This document shows, piece by piece, positions 33,998-45,000 of a DNA stretch of 64,000 nt. How positions within the stretch are numbered: the first letter of the stretch is position 1; the number at the start of each line of letters is the position of its first letter. The stretch is from Nematostella vectensis (taxonomy: Eukaryota; Cnidaria; Anthozoa; Actiniaria; Edwardsiidae). The notes under the pieces were generated by a model. It made no database searches and had not been told where the DNA came from. It worked only from the letters and a program-made list of their open reading frames with translations. A program made the position numbers and the translations under genes. The stretch covers positions 6,931,219-6,995,218 of the forward strand of contig NC_064046.1 in NCBI RefSeq assembly GCF_932526225.1, written 5' to 3'.

Positions 33998-34436
33998 TCA
34001 TGTGAAACGTGTCGTGTCATTCCAATCGGAGTGAGTGCTGAACATGAATGTAATTTCTTCAAAGGGTTTGTTACGAGTACGGTGCCACAAGAAAATCAAA
34101 AAGTACTGTCCACACACAGTTTAAAGTTTGGAGACGCCGTGGATTCGTCACGAGTCGAGTCTACCATGCTCTGTCCATACCCTTGTTGTGGGAAACCAAA
34201 ACTATCCCACCATTCACATTGGTGTGGAGTTGAGTAGACAGCTAACCAATGGCTTCCGGTTTGTTGCTAGGAACCACATTCACAATGCACGCTGCGCATC
34301 CGTTACCACCTTCAGGGATGAAGGTAGGCAAACGGTCAGAGGGGAAAATCCCTTCGTACACAGGTTTTATGTGAGGTTCGCTGCATGACATGGCTTTCAA
34401 TTCTTCGGTCCTCATTGCGTCTAGTCTAATATTCAT
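33998..34436 (-). pseudogene. Adenain-type cysteine protease
   Basis: An N-terminal frame from 34436 (AACIVNVVPSNKP) shifts one base at about 34245 into GSHWLAVYSTPHQCEWWDSF, which holds the catalytic histidine and the WWDSFG block. After a further shift comes VCGQYFLIFLWHRTR, which holds the catalytic cysteine, ending DWNDT before a stop at 33998. The catalytic order matches adenovirus maturation protease (peptidase family C5). At least two frameshifts inactivate it. Confidence 0.75.
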
Positions 34437-34790
34437 TCTTGATTGTTCTTCCCCATCCGCGGTCCATTTTTTCCAAACAAGAGGAAACGTCGTCTTTTTT
34501 TTTATTTTGAATGTCGTACATCACGTTGCGCTTGGGGTCTTTTTCCATGTTTTTGTTGAATTCTCCGTGCAGCACCACTGTGAACACCTTGTCGGTGGCT
34601 TGACTGAAGCCTAACTCGAGTGCCATCACTCCTTTATACTAAGACTGGAAGTACCCGGGAATGCACCTGTGAAGGCAAAGGGGAATAATTCTTCACGTGT
34701 GATGTTCAGTCCTCTTCCGCGATACGGGCCACACACGTTGTCGAACAGCAAGTAGTAATATAGGTAGGTTTAGTTGACCATTTGCCTTCC
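34426..34790 (-). pseudogene. Penton-like minor capsid protein, C-terminal fragment
   Basis: LLFDNVCGPYRGRGLNITRE near 34700-34755 and LELGFSQATDKVFTVVLHGE with DPKRNVMYDI (34500-34625) resemble the conserved C-terminal blocks of the Polinton penton-like protein family (F54H12.2-like): an NxGxxITRE-type motif, then a beta-rich L-E-x-x-F...GEF...RNV end. The two blocks are in different frames and the region between them appears shortened. The assignment is by pattern memory and is moderate. Confidence 0.45.
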
Positions 34791-34794
34791 GAAT

Positions 34795-34935
34795 TTTGCC
34801 GTCCCACCGGCTGAATTGGCCGTCGCAACTGGACTATACGACGGCCGTCTGAATAGAATAGCCATCGGGACTGAATAGCCGTCGGAACTAAATGGCCGTC
34901 GGAACTGAATGGCCATTGGAATAGAACACCATCCG
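34795..34935. repeat. Short minisatellite, ~17-19-bp units AATGGCCGTCGGAACTG
   Basis: About seven imperfect units containing GCCGTC or GCCATC followed by GGAACTGAAT. It lies directly upstream (sense) of the penton-like fragment. Confidence 0.7.
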
Positions 34936-35164
34936 AATTGAATAAATAATATTCCCAACAAACGTTATGAGCAATACCCAAATTAACCTTTAGATATAGG
35001 GATAACTCGTAGTGGGTCGTTCTGCTTTTTAGTCAAAGATAATATTCTCAAAGACAACTCGAAGACAAAGTCTCCTTTTTTTATGCGACGAAGTGGAGGA
35101 AGTAGAGAAAAAGAAGTGCTGAATATATTAACGAACGTTGTTATTGTTTATTATCTTAGCCACC

Positions 35165-35422
35165 ATGTCCACGGTGAATAGAAAGGGGAAAGACACGTCC
35201 AGCGCTCTGTTTTCTACTTTTAAATATATAAAGTCGTTTGTTGACTGTTTTTTTGTTTTCGGTCTTGTCATCTCAATATTCGATCTTGTTATGCTTAATG
35301 TGTGGTGTTGGATCGCGGGGTCACGCAAAGAGCGTAAAAAAATCGTAATTTTAACAGGTCTCATAGCTTGTACGTTCACCGGCGGAATGACAATAAATAA
35401 ATTAATGAAGTACCGTAAATGA
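35165..35422 (+). CDS. Hypothetical 85-residue membrane protein
   Basis: The second ATG of the frame sits in GCCACCATGT, a strong initiation context, so 35165 is preferred over 35138. The product has a basic N-terminus, a hydrophobic stretch (DCFFVFGLVISIFDLVML), a charged hairpin (GSRKERKK) and a second hydrophobic segment (IVILTGLIACTFTGG), which together predict two membrane spans. The last codons and stop lie in the left inverted repeat of the neighbouring MITE, so the C-terminus may have been altered by that insertion. No family is recognised. Confidence 0.35.
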   Translation: MSTVNRKGKDTSSALFSTFKYIKSFVDCFFVFGLVISIFDLVMLNVWCWIAGSRKERKKIVILTGLIACTFTGGMTINKLMKYRK

Positions 35423-36165
35423 CCTAATAAACTCCCGGGGCGTTTATTAAATTTCGATGGTCCGAGGGGGAGGGTTCATTAGATAGGAGGCGTTTATTAG
35501 AGAGGGGCGTTCTTTACAAACTTTGAAAATATTGTAACAAATCCAACAGGCCTGTGACCAAAATAAAAATTTTACCCAGGCAAAGTTAGCCACTATATGA
35601 TAAATCCAACAAAAGCAGGTGTTTTATCTCATAATTTAAAATTGTGAAAGACTAAAACACTAATCATCATGCTGGCTACGGCGCTGCCGGTTCTAGTCTC
35701 AGCCAGCATCATTTCAAATTATAGCCTGCGTAGCAAGCGTTTACCGTGCGACGAATACAAAGATTTAACGGTGCAAGTATGCGGAAACGAGAAGTAGGCC
35801 TTGTTATTCCTGGACGCTACACTGCGAAGACAAAACGAAATAAAATTGCAGACATCCTAAGACATCAGGAACGTTAGAGAGCGGTGCCCTCATGAACTTG
35901 ACATATATTGAACAAGACCCTACTCGCTTAACAGTGTTGATTAAGGAAGATGGCAATTAAATCACCACTTATATTTCCGGAATTCCTATGTCGTTTGTTT
36001 TTAAGTTGGCAGGGAGCGGGGGAGGGAAGGGGGAGTTTAATAGAGGGGGGGGGGGGGGGGGCGTTTATTAGAGGGGCGTTCATTGCAAACTTGTAAGCTA
36101 AGGGGGCGTTCATTAGATCAGAGGCGTTCTTTAGATAGGGGGCGTTTATAAGGTTATTTACGGTA
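35411..36165. mobile_element. MITE with TACCGTAAAT inverted ends
   Basis: TACCGTAAATGACCTAATAA at 35411 is matched in inverted form by TTATTTACGGTA ending at 36165. Inside are further GGGCGTTTATTAGA-type repeats near both ends and a G-run at about 36047-36061. Either TA or AAGT could be the target duplication. It is about 755 bp and non-coding. Confidence 0.75.
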
Positions 36166-36754
36166 AGTAAGTTAGACCTTTTTGCTTCCATTTCCGATCA
36201 TTTGGGTCCATGGATAATTCTTTTTTTTTTTTTTACGTCTGGGTGGCTACTAAAAACAACATCCTCACACCAAGGTGTATTTGGTATATTGTCGTTTTGT
36301 ATTGTTGAATGTTTCCCGAATGTTTTCAATCTTTTACATTTTTGTAGCTACTGCTCATGTGCGAGTAGCTACTATGTCATAACGCCAATCTCGTTCCCAG
36401 AGCCCACATACTTTTGTGCCAGAGGCAAGGTACAGGGCTCTGGGATAATCATTTTTTCGGATGATTCTTATTGGCGAGTTTGCTTCACAGAGCATGCGAA
36501 AGGGAAACGGAAGTGTGTAGAACAATAGAACAGCTCCACGAAGCCTGTCATACATTCTAGTAAATTCCCTGTTTTGAAAATAAAATGGCTGAGAAAACTT
36601 CCTTAAAGCCAGCGGACCCATTTAAAACTAAACTTTATCGTTGCTGCCACAAACTTTTATTACCACATGCTAATCATTTGTGTCTTTTGGGGTCTTACAA
36701 CAGAGAGGGAGAAGCGTGCGAAATCTAGTATGTGAATGTGGAATCATGTCATGA
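36166..36754. other. Unassigned spacer with candidate polyadenylation signal for UGT
   Basis: No gene is supported. On the minus strand, AATAAA at 36656-36661 is the first canonical signal downstream of the UGT stop, about 2.06 kb away across the minisatellite. Confidence 0.35.
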
Positions 36755-38702
36755 TCCGGAGTAACAGTTTGTAGAGGCATATGGTGTGTCCGTAGTAACA
36801 GTATGTAAAGGCATATGGTGTGTCCGTAGTAACAGTATGTAAAGGCATATGTTGTGTCCGTAGTAACAGTATGTAAAGGCATATGTTGTGTCCGTAGTAA
36901 CAGTATGTAAAGGCATATGTTGTGTCTGGAGTAACAGCATGAAAAGGCATATGGTGTGTCCGGAGTAACAGCATGTAAAGGCATATGTTGTGTCCGTAGT
37001 AACAGTATGTAAAGGCATATGGTGTGTCTGGAGTAACAGTATGTAAAGGCATATGGTGTGTCCGTAGTAACAGTATGTAAAGGCATATGGTGTGTCCGTA
37101 GTAACAGTATGTAAAGGCATATGGTGTGTCCGTAGTAACAGTATGTAAAGGCATATGGTGTGTCCGGAGTAACAGCATGTAAAGGCATATGGTGTGTCCG
37201 TAGTAACAGTATGTAAAGGCATATGTTGTGCCCGTAGTAACAGTATGTAAAGGCATATGGTGTGTCCGGAGTAACAGCATGTAAAGGCATATGTTGTGCC
37301 CGTAGTAACAGTATGAAAAGGCATATGTTGTGTCCGTAGTAACAGTATGTAAAGGCATATGGTGTGTCTGGAGTAACAGTATGTAAAGGCATATGGTGTG
37401 TCCGGAGTAACAGCATGTAAAGGCATATGGTGTGTCCGTAGTAACAGCATGTAAAGGCATATGTTGTGCCCGTAGTAACAGTATGAAAAGGCATATGTTG
37501 TGTCCGTAGTAACAGTATGTAAAGGCATATGTTGTGCCCGTAGTAACAGTATGTAAAGGCATATGTTGTGCCCGTAGTAACAGTATGTAAAGGCATATGG
37601 TGTGTCCGGAGTAACAGCATGTAAAGGCATATGTTGTGCCCGTAGTAACAGTATGAAAAGGCATATGTTGTGTCCGTAGTAACAGTATGTAAAGGCATAT
37701 GGTGTGTCTGGAGTAACAGTATGTAAAGGCATATGGTGTGTCCGGAGTAACAGCATGTAAAGGCATATGGTGTGTCCGTAGTAACAGCATGTAAAGGCAT
37801 ATGTTGTGCCCGTAGTAACAGTATGAAAAGGCATATGGTGTGTCCGTAGTAACAGTATGTAAAGGCATATGTTGTGCCCGTAGTAACAGTATGTAAAGGC
37901 ATATGGTGTGTCCGGAGTAACAGCATGTAAAGGCATATGTTGTGCCCGTAGTAACAGTATGAAAAGGCATATGTTGTGTCCGTAGTAACAGTATGTAAAG
38001 GCATATGGTGTGTCTGGAGTAACAGTATGAAAAGGCATATGTTGTGTCCGGAGTAACAGCATGTAAAGGCATATGTTGTGCCCGTAGTAACAGTATGAAA
38101 AGGCATATGTTGTGTCCGTAGTAACAGTATGTAAAGGCATATGGTGTGTCTGGAGTAACAGTATGTAAAGGCATATGGTGTGTCCGGAGTAACAGCATGT
38201 AAAGGCATATGGTGTGTCCGTAGTAACAGTATGTAAAGGCATATGTTGTGCCCGTAGTAACAGTATGTAAAGGCATATGGTGTGTCCGTAGTAACAGTAT
38301 GTAAAGGCATATGTTGTGTCCGTAGTAACAGTATGAAAAGGCATATGTTGTGTCCGTAGTAACAGTATGTAAAGGCATATGTTGTGTCCGTAGTAACAGT
38401 ATGTAAGGCATATGTTGTGTCCGTAGTAACAGTATGAAAAGGCATATGTTGTGTCCGTAGTAACAGTATGTAAAGGCATATGTTGTGTCTGGAGTAACAG
38501 TATGTAAAGGCATATGTTGTGTCCGTAGTAACAGTATGTAAAGGCATATGTTGTGTCCGTAGTAACTGTTACTCCAGACACACCATATGCCTTTACATAC
38601 TGTTACTCCGGGCACAACATATGCCTTTACATACTGTTACTCCGGGCACAACATATGCCTTTACACACTGTTACTGTTACATGTAAAGGCATATGGTGTG
38701 TC
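36755..38702. repeat. 34-bp minisatellite, about 53 forward copies plus an inverted tail
   Basis: The unit reads CATATG(G/T)TGTG then TCCGTAGTAACAG then TATGTAAAGG with a few recurrent variants (CCCGTAG, CTGGAG, CAGCATG, GAAAAGG). Forward copies run to 38566. There the orientation flips (AGTAAC joined to TGTTACT) for about 3.5 copies, and a short forward piece ends at 38702. A higher-order period of 340 bp (10 units) is visible, e.g. 37291 and 37631 match for about 200 bp. Because 34 is not a multiple of three and no unit contains a minus-strand stop, all three minus frames are open for about 610-625 codons. Confidence 0.95.
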
Positions 38703-38723
38703 AGAGATGCATTTCTTATCGCC

Positions 38724-39003
38724 CTATTGAGTTTTATTCTTCGTTTGCGTTCGACAGCAGCACGGGTAGATAAGTTTGAAGACAAGCCATATTACTATGG
38801 CAACAGACAACAGAACCACGCCCATGAAAAGCATGACATCAAGGAGAAAGTACTGGTACCAAGACAAGTGGACGGAGGCGGGGCGAAGATGTGTCAGTCT
38901 TCCGTGACGTAATGTGTATTCTATCCAATCAGCTCCCTCCTCCGTTGGTGATCGCTTGCGATCCTGCATAAGGCGGGAAATACGTGCAGCATTCTCTTTA
39001 AAT
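38724..39003 (-). other. UGT exon 5 (C-terminal anchor)
   Basis: The acceptor TTCTTTTAG opens FKENAARISRLMQDRKRSP. HLRPASVHLSWYQYFLLD and the membrane anchor follow, with a TAG stop at 38724-38726. The minisatellite begins 21 bp further on. Confidence 0.92.
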
Positions 39004-42000
39004 CTAAAAGAAACGATAAAAAAATAAAGATTAGTATAAGAAAGAAACTCGAAATATGGTCAATGGCACTATTTTATAGTTTGTTTCCCAACGTTATAAT
39101 ATGTTTCCCACCGTTTTCAAGGGTAATACATTTCATGCGATAAAAGCATTTTTGGAATATCAAAACAATAAATGGACCCGATTAAAAAATCTCAGCTGAC
39201 GAATAAATTTATTTTACGAGTCTTCTACCCTTGTACTTACCCTCCAGGAAGTCCTTCGTACTTACCCTCCAGGAAGTCCTTCTTACTTACCCTCCAGGAA
39301 GTCCCTCGTACTTACCCTCCAGGAAGTCCTTCGTACTTACCCTCCAGGAATTCCCTCGTACTTACCCTCCAGGAAGTCCCTCTTACTTAACCTCTAGGAA
39401 GTCCCTGGAACTTAACCCCCAGGAAAACCCTCGTACTTACCCTCCAAGAAGTCTCTTGTACTTAGGAAGTCCCTCATACTTAACCTCCAGGAAGTCCCTC
39501 CTATTTACCCAGAGTCCAGGAAGTCCCAAAGTTTTTTAACCACCTTAAGAGGGGGTCCGGAAAAAGCGCCGGGTAAGGGTCCTGAATGTGAGGGGGGAAG
39601 GAGCTTTCCCTTTTATAGCGTGTTTAGGTGTCCTTAGTCAAAATCTTCACTCCTCTCCCCCTCAGGGTATCTAAAAACGTTCATCCAACAAACATAGTAC
39701 TTTCAATAGTATAGATACTAATATAATCATAAGTATATGTGATAATGATTTTTCTTTGCAGCTCGCGCCAACAATGGCAAACAATGCTGCGGGGTGAAAA
39801 CTGGCGCTTCACAGTTTATAATATATCTTTTTGACGTACCGTTTCTCATCGATAACTCGTCGTATAGTTCGATACAACTCATCAGCCGTCACCGTGTGAA
39901 TATCGACTGCTAGTCCCAGTCCCTTCTCTTCCATTAACACTGCATTGTCGGGTTGATCACCATATATGGGAACGCCCACCACAGGTATCCCGTGATAGCC
40001 AGACTCATACAAACTGTTTAGACCAAGATGCGACACAAACACGCGCGTTTTCTTATTTGCCAGGAGGTCATTCTGTGGGAGCCATTCAACTATTTTGATA
40101 TTATTGCTGAGATTGCTCGGAATGTATCCTGATTTCAATAAAAAAAAAGGTTATATATATGTATTTCTCGGATAAGATTAGTTTTTTGTTAACGACTGCA
40201 GGCAGGCAGGCAGGGATTTATATCGTGCTTAAAGGTAGGCGCCTTCTATGCCTTCGAGTCGAGCACACTGTATCTGCGCTCTCGGAATTTAGCTTTCCAG
40301 CTGCACGGAGGATGATAAGCTTTGCAAATTTCTTTTATTTATTCATTTCCCAAGTGAAAATGTGAGGGGTTATGCATATTCAACTAAGTTCCCCTTCTAT
40401 CAACCACACCTCTGCCCTATCCCACCATTTAGATTGTCAAGTAGCAAACATAACTTACCTCTTTGTCTCCAAAACACTGTCTCTTTGAGTCGGCCAAAAG
40501 CCTCGGCCATAACATCGACCTCCTTGTTAGCAATGGCGGCGACATTTGAACCGAACGATACAATGATCACGCCTTCTGAGTTGTCAACAAGCTGTTGAAA
40601 CTCTGGGGAGAGGGAGACTAGATGTCGAGGCTGGATGTTGACAGGACCTATCAGTATGTGACCTGTAGATAACGAGATAAGGTATGCATGGTGTTTGGGA
40701 TTTTCTTGTCATATTTTTGTCCATTTGGAGATCGAGTATTGGGTATCAGTTTTAAAAAAACTATTACAAAGTTCTATTCTAAAAGCGTTCTTTCTAAGCT
40801 CCTTTAAGGTATTTTAAAAACGCTTTTTCCATTAATAGAACCTGTTTGCTAGTGTGTGCACACTTAGCCCAGGAAAATTACAATTTGTTTTGATGTTCAG
40901 ATAAAATGCCGACGAACATACTAAAAGTATCAAAGAATCCCATACGTAGATACCAGATAATAGCTCCAGAAACGTTATCTTTTGGTGTCCATTTTTGTGT
41001 TATTAATGAGCCATTGCGAATAAAAACTCAGTAATCTCGCAGTAATCTCTAGAAATACATCCATTTTTAGGAGGATACATACATACCACATAGAGGGAAT
41101 AATCTAAGCAATGTTTTGACCATTAAAAAAAAAAAATACATCGGTGACCACAATGATTTCCTTTGCAGCCATCCTTAAACTGACACTAAGAACGGCTTTA
41201 TGTAGGAGATCGCCGTAACAAGGGGGAGGAGAAGTTGTAATACAGTAAAAACCCGTGTATAAGACAGGGCTTCTGGAATTGCGCGCTTGTGCGGAGGCGC
41301 GTAATTTGGCTTTCTCCGCGTAATCCACAAATTTCCGCGTAATACCGCGTAATTTGGCTAAATTATAAAAGACAAAAAATTTAAGTGCACAGCTGATGTT
41401 TTTTTAGGGTTCTTACCTCTATTTCTCGTAAAAAAGACAGATATACTTCATAAGAATTTCGAAAACAAATAAAATGACTAGGCGTTCTTTGCTAAACCGC
41501 GAAGGCCTAGGACTAATAATAAAATACCTTTTTTAATTGGCTGGTGGCTAGGAGCCAATGAAAACTCGCCTAAGATATTTTCGCGCAAAAAATAAACCTT
41601 TTCAAGTTATTTCGTGCTTTCCTTCGGTACAAAATGTAGTTTGGGCGTAACAGTTGATATTCCGTGTAATTTAGCGTGTAATTCAGTAAAGAATCCCGCA
41701 AAATTTTGATTTTTAAAGAAAAATGTATAGCAAAATCCCGCGTAATTTAGCGCGTAATGATTGATTTTCCCCTTAGTTTAGCAAAGAATCATGCGTAATT
41801 TTGAGTTTTTTTCCGCGTAATTCCAGAACCCCTGATAAGAACCTAGATTTTTTCAAGTCTGGCAAAACAGATAATTACTAACAGTTAAGGAAAACAGGTT
41901 CTTATTAGGTTCTAAATTCTTTTTTTCCAAGTTGCTTTATCAACTTCATAATTACAGAAGTTTGAATGAATACATAGCCACTTTGCTATAATAAAGATAT

Positions 42001-45000
42001 CTAAATGTATATAAATAAAAATAATTAATTAATTAATTAATATATAAATTTATAAATAAACAAAATATGTATGTTATATATGAAATCTTTACTTTATGGA
42101 AGAGCCTTTTAAATTTTTTGGCTAAGTAGGTTCTTATATTTTGGAATATTAAAATCCTAAATTTCTGCCTATAGGTTCTTACATGCATGTATTTTTTTCT
42201 ATAAGATCCCTTCAAAAAGTATTTTTGGTATCATAAAAAATTATAGCTAATAAAGATGAGATTGAAATACAATAATTCATTAAGGTCCCTTCATTTGGAA
42301 ATGTAATCATATGGACTTCTTAATGACCTACAAATTTATTCGTACAACGCTTTCCACTTATCAGAACAGGTGCACTTGTCAAGGCTATTTATATCAGGCT
42401 AATTACAATGTTAAAGTGCAAGCTTGGATCTTTTGTTTAGCGTTGCAAGGTACAGCCTACAGATAATGAAGTATTTTTCTATTGATGATCGCCAATATGA
42501 TGTAGATTCTATGTTGTTATTTTTTAACTTCCATATACAAGGCATTTTTTTTATATTATTGCGTCCATGCAAGTATCACTTAAATTTTCTTACCTGGTAG
42601 AGTAGGGAAGGCATAGTCCAAAACTGGGTCTGCCAGGAACAGCGTTATCTCTGCCTTACCAAAACTTTCAGCAAAACTTGATCCAGGATTTATATTATAT
42701 CTTTGCTTTATGTCATCATAGTTTGGAAACACCACTAACCTCACCATTATTTGACCAGCAATGTAAATAAGAGTGTTTTTAACTCGTTGTAAGAAGTTCA
42801 TTTTAGCTGTGTTTCCTGACATCATTAGAGGGACGTAAGATGGAAATGATGGTCCATGGAAATGGTAGATCAAAGGAATCCTTGGGGTTCCTGGACAATA
42901 GTCCACTCGGGTTAAGTTCAAGTACTCGGCAAGAACTGCACCACAAGGCATTGAGCAGTCCGTAATTATCAGGTCAAACTTTTTCAATGGGTCTATGACA
43001 TCAGTAGAGTTTAAAGTTGCTTCACAGAACAACTTTAAAGCTGCTCCCATGCCTGTTTTACTGGATAATTCACTGATAATACCATTGTTTATGGTGCGAG
43101 ATACCATTTCTTCAAAATAGTTCTTTTCTACTGGTACTTGGTAAACAGCATGAGTGACTCCCTCTGTCGGCTTGATCTTTCGTATTGAGCTAACTAGTAG
43201 GGTTACCTATGGAGATACAGAAAAAAATCAGTTAGGGGAGACTTCCTTGAAAAGCTGCCAGGGGTAACTGAGGGTAAAATAAATTAATTTAAATGCTTAC
43301 ATGCTAGGTATACTTATCGATACTTATATTGTACTTCGCATGCGGTGACGTGATTTACAGCTCGCCACCACTACTGGTTAACTTATCCCTTGTTTGTTGA
43401 GCAATTCCACATGAGAAACCAAAAAATGGAAATTTCAAAACTCACATTCCTGAATAGAATTTTTCACATTTGTACTCTCTTATGTCTAGTGTTTATGAAA
43501 TCAACATTTTTCCCTGATGCACATTCAGGGGGGGGCACCAAACAACTAGACCGCCAAAGGTTTATTGATTTGGAAAAAAAGCCACTATGTGGAATTCTTT
43601 TTATAACACTCAACATTACAATCATAAACCATGATTCTATTCATATGATTTACATCCATACATGTAACTCTTTTAAAAAGTATAACAAAAAATAGTTACA
43701 CAGAAAATAGTTTTAATTTGGGGTTCTGAGTTTTGTTACAGACGTTACATGTGATTACTCACAAAACAAGGTTTTATTTAAAGAAATGAAAAAGTCCATT
43801 AATAAGAAAAAAAAATGATGTTACAGACATTACACTAGAGCATTACAGACGTTGTACATCTGGTTGCATTACAGACTTAATGCCTTTTGTTGAACAAGAA
43901 AAACACTAAATATTTATTGTTTGATACATCACTCCAATCTCTCAAAATTATCTGTCAAGGACATATTGCAAAATTTAGGGTGTGAAAGCAGTTCACAAAT
44001 TACTGTGTATTATTTGCTACATTTATGCATTATTACTTCCATAAAAGAAAATAAAAGAAATTGTTAATGAGTAATCTTATGAGACTGGTTCTGAGATACA
44101 AAAGCAAAAACAAGTGATTACCTTCTTCAAAATATAACTATGCAAAAAAAATATATTAGAAAACAATTCTTGATGTTTAGGCTGAAAATTTATAGTAAAA
44201 TAAGAAAAAAATTCTTAAAAGCCGGATATAGTTTGTTTGATAAATAAGAGAGGATTAATACTTATTTTGGAACTAAAATTTAGACATAGGCAAATAGTTT
44301 GGTTTTATCAACTGCATGAAATTGTCTTATTTGGGCTCCCTGTGGTTTTAAAACAATTATATTTAGCTGGATCTATAGATAAAAACAGCAAATTTGCCAG
44401 TAGCTAAAAGAGAAAGTTGCCAAAAGATATATAAAATGCAATAATATTATCAAAAAGTTAATTACAGATTTACATTTTCACACGTGTAACATCTGTAACA
44501 AAACATGTAACGTCTGTAACAGAACGTTTTCCTTTATAAGTCAAGAACTATGGGTGCATTCTTGAAGGTCAACCTTTCATAGAAAACATCTAACATAAGA
44601 TTAATTACAAAAATAACACCCACATGATATTAGATTCACAGTGTTTTCAATAAAAAAAAGTTTTTGAAAAAAGCAGTTTTAATGATGTAACATCGGTAAA
44701 GCTAACAAAACTACAATTTAACAATCAGAAAATATAGCTTTACTTATTTTTTTAACATGGGCATCTAAGGTTGATTAAGCCTTAACTAAAAAAAACACAA
44801 GTATAATTTAAACACTTACAGATAAGATATGACATGTTGAAAATTGAAAAATGTGTTCCAAATTTAATGTCTGTAACGAAGAACTGTTCTGTTGGTGGCG
44901 AGTTCACCAGATGCTGTTTATATTTAAGGCATTAATCAGTAAAACAACGTTGGGCTTGCTTTAAGCCAATGAGAGAGCACAATAGTGCTAGGCTTTGAAC

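Larger units (their letters stand above)
33006..34790 (-). mobile_element. Adintovirus/Polinton-like virion-gene module, decayed
   Basis: Four adjacent minus-strand gene remains are ordered penton-like, adenain-like protease, A32/FtsK-type packaging ATPase and Arg-rich basic protein. These are morphogenesis genes of adintoviruses and Polintons. The protease differs strongly from the one in copies 1 and 2, so this is a separate lineage. No polymerase or integrase accompanies it. Frameshifts in three of the four genes show it is an old fossil. Confidence 0.65.

Noticed and set aside
36670-38615. Three overlapping minus-strand ORFs of 610-625 codons read as a large repeat protein
   Set aside because: They are the three frames of a 34-bp tandem repeat that lacks stops. 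The same peptide appears in each frame and there is no independent coding signal.
36755-38702. CRISPR array
   Set aside because: Repeats are contiguous with no unique spacers, and the genome is eukaryotic.
38553-38912. Plus-strand 119-codon ORF
   Set aside because: It is the inverted minisatellite copies plus the antisense of UGT exon 5.
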